Shown here: positions 8,963 to 17,072 of the stretch, one piece after another
How the letters are laid out: each line of letters opens with the position of its first letter
How positions within the stretch are numbered: the first letter of the stretch is position 1
From: CAYLJJ01 sp964384025
Lineage (GTDB): Bacteria > Myxococcota_A > Bradymonadia > UBA7976 > UBA1532
Reading direction: 5' to 3'
Assembly (NCBI GenBank): GCA_964384025.1
Contig: CAYLJJ010000078.1
Coordinates: 1 to 34,503 of the forward strand
DNA: 34,503 nucleotides
Translations under genes and position numbers: made by a program
The notes under the pieces: model-generated
What the model saw: only the letters and a program-made list of their open reading frames with translations
The model's database searches: none
What the model was told of the DNA's origin: nothing

Positions 8963-8980
8963 TTAGACTCTCAAGCACAT
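8963..8980 (-). other. Possible five-codon leader peptide upstream of the sigma-arsM unit
   Basis: On the minus strand a textbook AAGGAGG (8994-8988) lies seven bases before an ATG at 8980, followed by only M-C-L-R-V and a TAA. It ends about 126 bp upstream of the annotated sigma start. It could be a regulatory leader or an accident. Confidence 0.25.
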
Positions 8981-9170
8981 GCCTGTACCTCCTTGAAGTT
9001 ATTTGGAATTCCGATCTGTCTGCTGGGGGCTGTTTGATGGATGGAGAATTTCGCTCGACGCAAAGGGGAAGGGACTCTATCTTGAGCGCGCTGGTGGCGG
9101 AAAAACTGTGGACTCTCAGGCGCACACGCATGCTTTACGGGGGTCGCTTGAAATTCCTCATCCTCACCCT

Positions 9171-9177
9171 AGGGAGG
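9171..9177 (+). promoter_or_regulatory. Ribosome binding site deciding the TTG start of the P-domain lipoprotein
   Basis: AGGGAGG lies six bases before TTG 9184. It selects the start that gives an intact lipoprotein signal peptide and argues against upstream ATG codons at 9034 and 9130. Confidence 0.7.
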
Positions 9178-9183
9178 CTTCTG

Positions 9184-10224
9184 TTGACATTATCCAAATA
9201 CACCCTCTTCTGCTCAATCCTGCTCCTGTCCGCATGTGGAGAGGTTGATGAGCCCGAGATAACCGCAGCACCGCCGACCGCAGGTGAGGCTACAAACGAG
9301 AAGGCCGATGGCATGGATGAACCCATCCCTGACGCTGATCCGAACGGGCTGCACCGCACACTGAATGCTGCGCGACCCGTTAAAGCGATCTCGATCGATA
9401 TTCGCCACCCCCACCGCGGTGACCTGCGCCTGAGCATAACAACCCCATCAGGCCGCGAGTTTGTTTTGCATGATCGCGCCGATCGTGGCGCGGATGATCT
9501 GCAAATCCATTGGGAAGTTCCGGTAGATGAACAAGCAGCTGGGGTATGGACGCTGCACATATGGGATCTGGCTCGACATGATGTGGGCGCGTTACGCAGT
9601 TGGGCGCTGGAGACGCAGGAGTTTGAGCCGGGCTGTGGAGAGTGCGCTGCAGGGACCCGCTGTGAAGAGGTAGAGGTTTACTGCTTCCAGGCGCCCTGCC
9701 CCCCGATGTGGGCGTGTTTGCCGATCGAACCCGAGACTCCAGAAGATAACCCTTCAATCCCCGACAATGATCCTTTTGGAGTCACGCTCATTGAGCAAGC
9801 TTCTGGACCAGTTGAGCGTGTATGGATCGACATCCGTCACAGCTATCGTGGTGATCTTCGAGTGAGCGTCACCTCACCCGACGGACTCGAACATCTATTA
9901 CATGACCGTGTGGGTGGAGCTGCGGACGACCTACACCTCGCGTGGGCTGTACCAGCCTCCTCTCAACTCTCTGGTCGCTGGACACTGCAGATCGCCGATC
10001 TTTCCCCCGCAGACACAGGCTCATTGGAGGGTTGGCACCTTGAGGTCTCCACCTCCGGTGGTGGATCAGGTGATGAGGATCGTTGGGGCTCCACAGAGCC
10101 GGGTCCATGTCATGGACGATGCTGGTATGGTGCGCGATGCACCGACTTTTGTCCCGCCCCTGCGAGTTGCTCACAGAGCCCCGAGGAGGGTTATTGGCAA
10201 GTCTACAACTGCACCTGGGAGTGA
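9184..10224 (+). CDS. Secreted lipoprotein with two proprotein-convertase P-like domains
   Basis: 346 residues from a TTG at 9184 preceded at six bases by AGGGAGG (9171-9177). This start places a lipoprotein signal right at the N-terminus (MTLSKYTLFCSILLLSAC, lipobox LSAC); longer frames from 9034 or 9130 would bury it. Two P-type beta-sandwich repeats follow, roughly residues 45-140 and 195-285. They share the pattern [IV]xIDIRHxxRGDLRxSxTxPxGxExxLHDR...DDLxxxWxVP...GxWTLxIxDL...G.L..W.LE. Between and after them are Cys-rich segments (CGECAAGTRCEE...; CHGRCWYGARC...). P domains normally stabilise a linked subtilisin-type protease, but no protease domain is present here, so an adhesion or ligand-binding role on the cell surface is more likely. 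Conservation of the Asp residues suggests calcium binding (inference). Confidence 0.85.
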   Translation: MTLSKYTLFCSILLLSACGEVDEPEITAAPPTAGEATNEKADGMDEPIPDADPNGLHRTLNAARPVKAISIDIRHPHRGDLRLSITTPSGREFVLHDRADRGADDLQIHWEVPVDEQAAGVWTLHIWDLARHDVGALRSWALETQEFEPGCGECAAGTRCEEVEVYCFQAPCPPMWACLPIEPETPEDNPSIPDNDPFGVTLIEQASGPVERVWIDIRHSYRGDLRVSVTSPDGLEHLLHDRVGGAADDLHLAWAVPASSQLSGRWTLQIADLSPADTGSLEGWHLEVSTSGGGSGDEDRWGSTEPGPCHGRCWYGARCTDFCPAPASCSQSPEEGYWQVYNCTWE

Positions 10225-10553
10225 TACTTCAGGCGAGATCTTTCTCTGCTCTCGTGCCTTTGCTCGTCTCCTCGTGGTTGTTTGCTCAGCTTTAGAATCG
10301 CCCAGATGGCTGTCTCGTCAAAATTTTCCTGCCAAGAAGCTCAGCAGCATTTGTAGATCATCTGCCCCTGAGAGCACATTGTGCCCTCATTTCGGGACCC
10401 CTTCAAACGACTTAAATGTTTTTTGCTGAATCCACCAAATCCGGTGGACTCAGGGTTTATTAAAGTAAGCAGCCAAAGACCTTCTATGAGATCTTTAAAA
10501 GATCACGGTGAGGATCTCTGCACCGTGCTCGACATAGAGAGAGGAAATTTTCT
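10225..10553. other. Gene-free spacer upstream of the DUF218 gene
   Basis: About 330 bp with no supported gene. It contains a small perfect hairpin TCCACC-aaatcc-GGTGGA (10431-10448) without a T-run, and an inverted repeat at 10504-10527 near the following start codon. No RNA gene or clear terminator was recognised. Confidence 0.5.
10504..10527. promoter_or_regulatory. Inverted repeat CACGGTG-N10-CACCGTG upstream of the DUF218 gene
   Basis: The two 7-bp arms are perfectly complementary, ending 26 bp before the ATG at 10554. The position suits an operator or a 5'-UTR hairpin. No matching regulator is known from the window. Confidence 0.35.
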
Positions 10554-11264
10554 ATGGATCTTGGGTTTGGGTTCCTGCTCAAGAAGAGCATCGCGTTCTT
10601 TTTCATGCCCCTGACCATCGGGGTGATTTTGATGGTCTTGGCCCTCTGGTCCCTGCACCGCGAGCGAACCTCTAGAGCAAAAAAACTCATCATCTTCAGC
10701 GCCCTTTGGGTGGTGTTGATCTCTTACGCCCCCATCGCCAACGCTCTGTTGATCTCCCTTGAGCGGCAACACCCTCGCCTTGAGCAAATCCCTGAGGGCG
10801 TTGAACACATCTTGTTGCTCGGGGGGGATCGCAGGCGCCGCGCCTGGGAGGCGAGCCGCCTCTATCATATGAAGCCCAACTTGAAAATCATCACCTCTGG
10901 ACGGGCGATGCACGACACTCTCTCAGAGGCTCGTAAGGCTCAGCTTTTGTTGATGGAGGGTGGAGTGCCTGAGGCAGATATCCTCAGGCAAGATGAAGCG
11001 AAAGACACCGCCGAGGAGGCAGACGCGCTCAAGGCCCGGCTGGGAGAGCGCCCCTTCCTGCTGGTGACCTCAGCCTACCACATGCCTCGAGCAATGCGGA
11101 TCTTTGAAGGGCTCGGGCTCCAGCCTATCGCCGCGCCTGGGGACTTCAACCGGCCAGAAGAGGATGGCTTGACAAGCGCCTTGAAGGGGCGTCATCTGAG
11201 GAAAACTGAGAAGGCGTTTCATGAGTATATGGGGCTGCTCTGGCTCGCCCTGCGAGGGGGCTGA
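10554..11264 (+). CDS. YdcF/SanA/ElyC-like DUF218 membrane protein
   Basis: 236 residues; the ATG at 10554 follows a GAGAGG site. Two hydrophobic segments (about residues 10-30 and 42-62) anchor the protein in the inner membrane. The DUF218 domain follows: HILLLGGDRRRRAWEASRLY, then IITSGRAM, EARKAQLLLMEGGVPEADI, DTAEEA and FLLVTSAYHMPRAMRIFEGLG. These are the family's conserved blocks, including the Glu of the LMEGGV segment and the YHMPRA signature. E. coli members (ElyC, SanA) act in envelope integrity and lipid-carrier use for peptidoglycan; the chemistry is not settled. It stands alone between two spacers, so context adds nothing to the function. Confidence 0.88.
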   Translation: MDLGFGFLLKKSIAFFFMPLTIGVILMVLALWSLHRERTSRAKKLIIFSALWVVLISYAPIANALLISLERQHPRLEQIPEGVEHILLLGGDRRRRAWEASRLYHMKPNLKIITSGRAMHDTLSEARKAQLLLMEGGVPEADILRQDEAKDTAEEADALKARLGERPFLLVTSAYHMPRAMRIFEGLGLQPIAAPGDFNRPEEDGLTSALKGRHLRKTEKAFHEYMGLLWLALRGG

Positions 11265-11454
11265 TCCTGCACTCAGGCCCCCAACTTCACCGCCTCCAAA
11301 AAACACTCGACTCTGGACAGATCTGTTTGGGGGTGTCTGGAAAACCTGAGCTTTCAACCCAGTTCAACCGCTACGACGTATCCGTCTGGGACTGAAGCTG
11401 CAGGCGACGCCCTTAGGCTCTATCCATCTCTTTCTTCTTGTGGCATAGGACCTC

Positions 11455-12345
11455 ATGCGCTCTCTCCTGATCTTCAGTAGCTCTCTCCTGGCCTGTCAGC
11501 CAAGCCCTCAACCTGCAACTCACTCAGCTTCTCTCATCGCGAAGGCTGAGGCCGATGCCTTCTCAGCTCCTCCTTTATATACCCCTACTGCTATTCAACG
11601 GGCGCGTTTGAGGCGGAGCAAACAGCAGATCCGAGCACAGATCTTCGAGCAGCAGATCCCCTATCAAATCCACCCTGCTTTGAGCCCCAGACTCAAAGCC
11701 CTAATGCTCCCTGAAGCCAAGCTGATCACTCAAGAGATCTATCGTCACACCGATGGGGCTCGCCTTGAGCTGGGTAGAACTCGTCATCACAGCCGTCAGA
11801 TGAGCCTCAAAGAGCCCATAGAGCTGCGCGTGATCTTGCGCTCTCTCCTAGAACAGGAGGGCTGGCTTAAGTCGGGGCAGGCTCTCAACACTCAGCTTGA
11901 GCGTCAAGGCGAGCGCCTGGAGCTTGAGATCAAGGCTGATGATGAACAACCCAGTAGCCTCTACTTGACCTGGAGAGCTCCAGATCTGAACCCTGTACTG
12001 GAGCAGCCAGAAGCTCTCCTCAGCGGCCCTCCTCCGCTGAGCCTAGATCCCAGAACTCAACTCCAAGGCTATGCCTTCAGCCTCTTTCACTACGCCCGCC
12101 CCAGGCGTCGTTATACAGAGCTGGAGCGTCTGGATCTCTTCTTGAGCTTCCCCAGCACTGAGGTGGCAGATCTGCAGCTCAAGGCGGAGCGAGAGATGCT
12201 GCTGCTCAAGGGTTTTAAGATCTCAAAGAAGAGCGATCTTCTCGAGGGTCCTGGAGGGCTCAGAGTAGGCAATCGAAGCGGCTCTCAACCCCAAGAGCGG
12301 GTGATCTTCTTTGAATATAAACGGCGACGGCTCAAGGAGCGCTGA
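11455..12345 (+). CDS. Lipoprotein of unknown function, cotranscribed with a channel gene
   Basis: 296 residues from ATG 11455. The N-terminus is a lipoprotein signal with Cys14 in the lipobox SLLAC. After it come about 40 low-complexity residues, then a soluble, charged, Arg/Glu/Leu-rich domain that I do not recognise. The stop codon shares one base with the start of the channel gene (TGATG), and an AAGGAG site for that gene lies within this one, so both are made together. A role as envelope partner of the channel is a guess from this coupling only. Confidence 0.75.
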   Translation: MRSLLIFSSSLLACQPSPQPATHSASLIAKAEADAFSAPPLYTPTAIQRARLRRSKQQIRAQIFEQQIPYQIHPALSPRLKALMLPEAKLITQEIYRHTDGARLELGRTRHHSRQMSLKEPIELRVILRSLLEQEGWLKSGQALNTQLERQGERLELEIKADDEQPSSLYLTWRAPDLNPVLEQPEALLSGPPPLSLDPRTQLQGYAFSLFHYARPRRRYTELERLDLFLSFPSTEVADLQLKAEREMLLLKGFKISKKSDLLEGPGGLRVGNRSGSQPQERVIFFEYKRRRLKER

Positions 12346-13979
12346 TGGAGCGCTCTTTGCGGAGACGACTGCGCCTCTTAATGGATCCCTACCACCCCGA
12401 TCTGGGCCTGCCTCGGGCGAGCCTCTGGATCGATCTCTTTGTCCTCTGGAGTATCCTGAGCTCCTGCCTCCTGATCCCCCTAGAGCATATCTACTCGGCT
12501 GAGACCCACCCCTTTCTCCACCAGGTTCTCTGGATCGGAGAGGTCTTCTTTACATTCATTTTTGTTATTGAGTACTTACTGCGTTGGTTCGTCGCCAAGA
12601 ACCCTCTGCGTTATCCCTTCACTCTCTATGCGATCATCGACCTGGTGGCTTTTCTGCCCAGCCTGCTGATGTTCTCCTATGGCCTCTGGTCGGGGGAGGG
12701 CTTCTTTCTGCTCCGTGCCTTCCGGGGGGTAAGGATCCTCAGGACCCTGCGCTTGCTGCGACTCATCCGCCTCCTTAAATTTCTACGCCACGGTTATACC
12801 CTCTATCGCTTGGCGGTGGAGATCCGCATCTGGTCAGGCTCGATCATCTATCATTATCGCCTGGGCCGTCTGGCACGGCTCCTCCTGATCTGCCTTATGG
12901 CCTGGGTTTTGGGTGCCAACCTGATTCACCTAACAGAGCGTATGTTCGCCCCCGGAAGCAGCCCCTATGCAGACTACTGGCGAAGCTATTGGGAAGTGAT
13001 CGTTGTCCTGATCTCCGGTATGGACGCCTCTCCCCCTGTCTCTACTCCGGCAAGCTTCGAGGTGATCATCCTCCTCATCGCTGGTATCGTCCTCATCGCC
13101 ATGCTCACAGGTGAGCTGGTCTCTTTTGTGATGCGCTCGTCAGAGCGCTCCGGCAAGCTGCCTCTTAAGCCTCCAGGGCTCAGCCTAGAGCAGCATGTGG
13201 TCATCTTGGGCTGGAACCGACATCTGGATAATGTCATCCGTCAGGTCCGTGCAGCCCTCAAAGGGCATCACTATATCCTCGTCGTCAGCCGAGAAGCGGA
13301 TAAAATCCCTCTGAGAGATTCTGAGATCTATCGCCGAGTTCTGGCGCTGCCTGGTGACTCTTCCCGGGAGGCGGTGCTTCGAGAAGCGGGCATCAATAAG
13401 GCGATCCGGGTGGTGGTGTTGGCGAGCCAGCGCTTGGAAACCGCCGAGGAACGTGACAACCGCACCCTGATGCACGCCTTGGCCTGCGTGGCTCAGAGTC
13501 GTACGGTGCCCCTCACCATAGAGCTGCAAGATCCTGAGAGTCTGCGCTATGCGGTCGCGCTCGAAGGAGCGGAGTTTGTTCTCAGTCGCCCCTTTGGAGA
13601 GCTGATGATCTGTCAGGCAGTCTTCAACCCAGGGGTGACCGAGGTCTATAACGAGCTGCTCACCTTCAGCGATGACAGCAGTGAGATCTATGATGTTTCT
13701 ACTCCTCCTGCCCTGATCGGAAAGAGCTTTCAGCAAGCCCAACTCTATTATCTGGGCGAGGATGAAGAGCCCCTGATCCTCATCGGCTTGGATCGTTCGC
13801 CTCCAGAGGAGATCTACAGCCGCTTCTGGCTCCACCCCATCGCTGGGCAGGATCTCAGCGCTCAAGAGTTGGTGCTGCGTAAGGGAGACCGCCTGATCTT
13901 CATCGCTTATGAGCAACCATCTTTCGCTCAATTCAGGCAGGAGGAGCTATGGAAGGGGAAAGTGTTTGCACGCTCTTAA
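12345..13979 (+). CDS. Voltage-sensor-like cation channel with RCK/TrkA-N regulatory domain and atypical pore
   Basis: 544 residues. The membrane part (residues about 27-262) has the six-segment plan of voltage-gated channels. S4 is unusually regular: basic residues at 124, 127, 130, 133, 136, 139, 142, 145 and 148, every third position. The pore helix and filter region (about 214-232) read VVLISGMDASPP where potassium channels have TVGYG, so K+ selectivity cannot be assumed. The last helix leads to a cytoplasmic TrkA-N/RCK-type Rossmann domain beginning at VVILGW (285-290), followed by a second RCK-like half. This plan resembles the CASTOR/POLLUX and bacterial RCK channel families. It overlaps the upstream lipoprotein by 1 bp and the downstream RCK gene by 31 bp. 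Confidence 0.88.
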   Translation: MERSLRRRLRLLMDPYHPDLGLPRASLWIDLFVLWSILSSCLLIPLEHIYSAETHPFLHQVLWIGEVFFTFIFVIEYLLRWFVAKNPLRYPFTLYAIIDLVAFLPSLLMFSYGLWSGEGFFLLRAFRGVRILRTLRLLRLIRLLKFLRHGYTLYRLAVEIRIWSGSIIYHYRLGRLARLLLICLMAWVLGANLIHLTERMFAPGSSPYADYWRSYWEVIVVLISGMDASPPVSTPASFEVIILLIAGIVLIAMLTGELVSFVMRSSERSGKLPLKPPGLSLEQHVVILGWNRHLDNVIRQVRAALKGHHYILVVSREADKIPLRDSEIYRRVLALPGDSSREAVLREAGINKAIRVVVLASQRLETAEERDNRTLMHALACVAQSRTVPLTIELQDPESLRYAVALEGAEFVLSRPFGELMICQAVFNPGVTEVYNELLTFSDDSSEIYDVSTPPALIGKSFQQAQLYYLGEDEEPLILIGLDRSPPEEIYSRFWLHPIAGQDLSAQELVLRKGDRLIFIAYEQPSFAQFRQEELWKGKVFARS

Positions 13980-14755
13980 GCGGGCATGTCGTGATTTGCA
14001 ATGTCAACGCCAAGATCAAGGTGATCTTAGAGCAGCTGCGCTGCATCAACGCTCTGGATATCGCGATCATTATCCAAGATCGAGAGCTGTGGGAACGCAA
14101 CCCTCAATGGCATCCCCCTGAGCTTGATCGTGGGACCCTGCTCCTCCTCTTCGGCTATCCCACAGATCGAGAGCTGCTCAAGCGCGCCTGTATCGCTCAA
14201 GCTCGAGCAGCCATCATCCTCTCTGATCCTCTTCAAGGGCGATTGGGAGATGCCCGAAGCACCCTGGTCGCGGTGGCTATCGAACGAGAGAACCCGCAGG
14301 TGCATACGGTGATGGAGCTGCTGCTCTCCGTTAACCGCAGCCACCTGAGAGCCACCGAGGTCAATGAGGTGATCTGTTTGGGGGAGTTGACCGAAAAGCT
14401 ATTGGCCCAGAGCTGCATCACCCCTGGCAGCAACCGTATCTTCACTCATCTGCTTACCACCCAGTCTGAGACCAATCAGATCTTCTTACCCCAGATCCCC
14501 AATTCATTGGAGGGCTTAAGCTGGAGAGAGCTGGCTCGACGAGCGATCCAGTGCAAAATGCCCTATGTCGTCTGTGGTTTTGTTCAAAATGATCCCCTGC
14601 GACCTCATGAAGGTGGACAGATGTACCTCAACCCAAGAGGGGGAGAGGATCCAGGACGAGATACGATCTTGAGAGAGAAAGATCAGCTCATCGTCATCGC
14701 CAACCACAACCCCAGCCTGAACCCACTGACGCGCTGCAATCGCTCCAGGTTTTAG
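13949..14755 (+). CDS. Stand-alone RCK/TrkA-like regulatory subunit
   Basis: 268 residues from ATG 13949, with AGGAGG seven bases upstream inside the end of the channel gene; the two frames overlap by 31 bp. The fold is a TrkA-N/RCK pattern: HVVICNVNAKIKVILEQLR at the start, IIIQDRE, then LLFGYPTDRELLKRACIAQARAAIIL, and a TrkA-C-like end (GEDPGRDTILREKDQLIVIAN). There are no membrane segments. The usual dinucleotide-binding glycine pattern GxGxxG is degenerate (CNVNAK), so NAD binding is uncertain. Given the overlap, it probably assembles with the RCK domains of the channel to make a hetero-octameric gating ring (inference). Confidence 0.85.
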   Translation: MEGESVCTLLSGHVVICNVNAKIKVILEQLRCINALDIAIIIQDRELWERNPQWHPPELDRGTLLLLFGYPTDRELLKRACIAQARAAIILSDPLQGRLGDARSTLVAVAIERENPQVHTVMELLLSVNRSHLRATEVNEVICLGELTEKLLAQSCITPGSNRIFTHLLTTQSETNQIFLPQIPNSLEGLSWRELARRAIQCKMPYVVCGFVQNDPLRPHEGGQMYLNPRGGEDPGRDTILREKDQLIVIANHNPSLNPLTRCNRSRF

Positions 14756-14852
14756 GGCTCTCAAAGGATCGCTTCAGAGAAAGAACGAGTGTTCTAGCGA
14801 GCAACAGTCCGAACACTTTTTGAGGAGGCAACAAGTCCACTGACGTAACCTA

Positions 14853-14909
14853 TTGAAATTATTAGCACCAGCTGCTGAGGCTCCTGGAAGCAGATCTCAA
14901 TAATTTCAA
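14853..14909. repeat. Long interrupted hairpin in the spacer before the anion transporter gene
   Basis: The outer arms TTGAAATTATT (14853-14863) and AATAATTTCAA (14899-14909) are perfectly complementary over 11 bp. Inside are nested complementary pieces CTGCT/AGCAG and AGG/CCT. No T-run follows, so it is not a simple terminator. It lies in a 280-bp gap otherwise without features. Confidence 0.5.
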
Positions 14910-15035
14910 GAGTTTACAAAAGCTGACCGGGCTGTTGAGCGAGAACAGAGGGCTTTAAGCCGGTTACCAGTTCCCTTGTTTTCATCCCCAAAGCTGATAA
15001 TTTCCCGTGGATTTTCTACCTGAGAGAAGGCTCAC

Positions 15036-16634
15036 TTGAAGCAAAGCTACGATCCTTTGGACATGAACCGGTACAAGGTAGAGCGTCTACCTGTCCGAGA
15101 GAAAAGTACTGTCGAAGCCTGGATGGCAAAGATCGGTGGGCCTCTGGCCATCATCGCCTTTCTCTCCATCAACTATCTCCTTGATATCCCGTTCCTAAAG
15201 GAGATTGATCCCAACAGCCTCAGCTCAAGCGCCCTGGCTCGCTTCCAAGAGCTGAGCCCAGCCGCTTTCTCTCAAGCCAACATCTCGATGTTGGCGATCT
15301 TTGTAGCTGCGCTGATCCTCTGGATCAGTGAGGCGGTGCCCAACTACCTGACCTCTCTGCTCCTGATCATCGCTATGGTGCTCACTCAGGTGGTGCCTGA
15401 AGAGACCGCTTACCATCAGCTGGGCCATAAGGTGATGTGGCTCAATATCCTCTCTTTCATCCTGGCCAGCATGTTGGTCAAGACCCAGGCAGCTAAGCGT
15501 TTTGCCCTCTGGTTTATGGTCCGCTTTGGAAAAAACGCCTCCTTGATCTTCTTAAGCTTCATGTTGATCAACGTGGTGCTCTCTGCCTTTATCTCAGCCA
15601 CCACCGCCAAGGCGGCGATCCTGCTGCCCATCTTTATGGTGATCGCTGCTGTTTATGGAGCGACCGGGGGCAAACAGCGCAACAATTTTGGACGCAACCT
15701 GGTGCTTCAGAACCTCTTTCAGATCAACATCACCGCTGGAGGCTTTATCACCGGATCTGGGGCAAATCTTCTGGCAGGGGTGATGATCGCAGGGGCGATA
15801 GGGGAGTCCGATTTTCTCTATGGTGATTGGTTTATCGCCGCCTTCCCTCTGGCTCTGATTTTGCTTTTCCTGGGTTGGCTCATCGGGACCCGTATCATCT
15901 TCCCCTTGAGTCCAGAGGAGCGTCTGCCCCAGATCGAGGGAGGGATGGAGCGCCTCAAAGAGGAGCTGCAGAAGCTCGGCCCTCTCAGGCTGCAAGAGCT
16001 TAAAGCGGTCCTGATTTTTATCGCTGTCCTGGCGCTTTGGGCTACCGATCGCTATCACGGCATCAGCAAGACCGCCATCGCCTTCCTGGGCGCTGTAGTA
16101 GCACTCCTGCCTCGAATTGGAGTGGTCAGATGGAATGATGTAGATATCCCCTGGCACCTCCTCCTCTTCTCCGCTGGAGCCTACACTCTGGGGGCGGGGC
16201 TTAAGGCCACCGATTTGGCTTCTCTCTCGGTTAAAGCCCTCTTTGAGACCCTGGGCTTCGGGAGCGATACCCCCTTCTGGATCCTTTACCTGCTCTTGAC
16301 TGGAGCGATGATCTTCAGCTCGCTCATCTTTCAGTCCAAGACGATGCGAACCCTCATCTTTGTGCCCATCGCCATCGGCGCTGCCAAACAGTTTGGTTTT
16401 AGCGTGCTCAGCTTGGCCTTCCCTGTCGCTCTGTTGATCGAGCATGTCTACGCTTTGCCCTTTAACTCCAAGCCTGCCGCCTTGCTCTATGTAACCGATC
16501 ATTATAGCTGGTTTGACACCTTTAAGTTTGGAGTGACGATGCTGGTCGTCGGCTGGTTGCTGATCATCTTGGCGGGAGAGACCTACCTACGCTTTTTGGG
16601 TTACACCCCAAATGGTGTCTTTGGCCTCTTCTGA
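15036..16634 (+). CDS. DASS (SLC13-type) sodium/anion symporter
   Basis: 532 residues. The TTG at 15036 is chosen because AGAAGG lies five bases before it; an ATG at 15063 has no ribosome site. About eleven to twelve hydrophobic segments span the chain. Family blocks of divalent-anion:Na+ symporters are visible, such as LWISEAVPNYLTSLLL near residues 88-103, the loop ISATTAKAAILLPI at the usual first SNT-like substrate/Na+ hairpin, and FQSKTMRTLIFVPI at the second. Members import di- or tricarboxylates, sulfate or related anions with Na+. The exact SNT motif is replaced (SATT and SKT), so the substrate cannot be named. The gene ends 90 bp before rpsO and probably forms its own transcription unit. 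Confidence 0.85.
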   Translation: MKQSYDPLDMNRYKVERLPVREKSTVEAWMAKIGGPLAIIAFLSINYLLDIPFLKEIDPNSLSSSALARFQELSPAAFSQANISMLAIFVAALILWISEAVPNYLTSLLLIIAMVLTQVVPEETAYHQLGHKVMWLNILSFILASMLVKTQAAKRFALWFMVRFGKNASLIFLSFMLINVVLSAFISATTAKAAILLPIFMVIAAVYGATGGKQRNNFGRNLVLQNLFQINITAGGFITGSGANLLAGVMIAGAIGESDFLYGDWFIAAFPLALILLFLGWLIGTRIIFPLSPEERLPQIEGGMERLKEELQKLGPLRLQELKAVLIFIAVLALWATDRYHGISKTAIAFLGAVVALLPRIGVVRWNDVDIPWHLLLFSAGAYTLGAGLKATDLASLSVKALFETLGFGSDTPFWILYLLLTGAMIFSSLIFQSKTMRTLIFVPIAIGAAKQFGFSVLSLAFPVALLIEHVYALPFNSKPAALLYVTDHYSWFDTFKFGVTMLVVGWLLIILAGETYLRFLGYTPNGVFGLF

Positions 16635-16638
16635 AGGA

Positions 16639-16665
16639 TTGACTCTGGAGAGGAGTTCCGATAAA
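16639..16665 (+). promoter_or_regulatory. Possible rpsO promoter
   Basis: TTGACT (16639-16644) and GATAAA (16660-16665) are separated by 15 bp, slightly short for a sigma-70 promoter. It lies in the 90-bp gap before rpsO. Weak evidence. Confidence 0.3.
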
Positions 16666-16724
16666 AACGCCCACCATTATACCCAGCTGGACGACGGCCT
16701 GGCTGGCCCAAACGAGGAGTTGAT

Positions 16725-16994
16725 ATGCCGTTCGATCAAGACAACAAACGCGAGATCATCGAACAGTTTAAGCGATCTGAGGATGACACCGGCTCTCCCG
16801 AGGTGCAGGTGGCGCTGATGACCCATCGCATCCGTTATCTGACCGAGCACCTCAAGGTCCATAAGCATGACCACGCTACCCGCCGTGGCCTCAAGAAGCT
16901 GGTCGGTCAACGTACCCGTCTCCTGCGCTATGTCAAACGCCAGGAGGTCGCACGCTACCGAGCCTTGATTAAGGCGCTCGGTCTGCGACGCTAA
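16725..16994 (+). CDS. rpsO: 30S ribosomal protein S15
   Basis: 89 residues, the normal length for S15. GAGGAG precedes the ATG at 16725. Family blocks are evident: SPEVQVALMTHRI, LTEHLKVHKHDHATRRGL and VGQRTRLLRYVKRQEVARY. S15 binds 16S rRNA early in assembly of the 30S platform. It stands immediately upstream of pnp as in many bacteria, but two strong terminators separate them here. Confidence 0.98.
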   Translation: MPFDQDNKREIIEQFKRSEDDTGSPEVQVALMTHRIRYLTEHLKVHKHDHATRRGLKKLVGQRTRLLRYVKRQEVARYRALIKALGLRR

Positions 16995-17009
16995 GTAAAG
17001 ATCTTCTAG

Positions 17010-17033
17010 GAGCCATTAAGGCTCTTTTTTTTT
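17010..17033 (+). terminator. Rho-independent terminator after rpsO (first)
   Basis: Stem GAGCC (17010-17014), loop attaa, stem GGCTC (17020-17024), followed by nine T residues (17025-17033). Confidence 0.85.
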
Positions 17034-17034
17034 G

Positions 17035-17068
17035 CATCCCCTCAAAGAGCTTTGAGGGGATGTTTTTT
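17035..17068 (+). terminator. Rho-independent terminator after rpsO (second)
   Basis: A 12-bp perfect stem CATCCCCTCAAA (17035-17046) / TTTGAGGGGATG (17051-17062) with a four-base loop, followed by six T residues. It starts only one base after the T-run of the first terminator. Confidence 0.9.
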
Positions 17069-17072
17069 ATCG

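Larger units (their letters stand above)
8837..9183. other. Intergenic region between divergent sigma-arsM and the P-domain lipoprotein gene
   Basis: This 347-bp spacer separates two divergently read units, so both promoters should lie here. Apart from the possible minus-strand leader peptide at 8963-8980 and the ribosome site at 9171-9177, I see no convincing -35/-10 pair, hairpin or RNA gene. Confidence 0.5.

Noticed and set aside
13185..13931. Long minus-strand open frame opposite the channel gene
   Set aside because: It is antisense to a well-supported RCK channel and has no family motif or ribosome site.
14853..14909. msr-msd of the retron
   Set aside because: It lies over 7 kb from the RT with unrelated operons between and lacks a visible a1/a2 arrangement.
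15594..16502. 302-codon minus-strand open frame opposite the anion transporter
   Set aside because: Its Gln/Asp/Arg-rich composition is the mirror of hydrophobic codons; the plus-strand transporter is clear.
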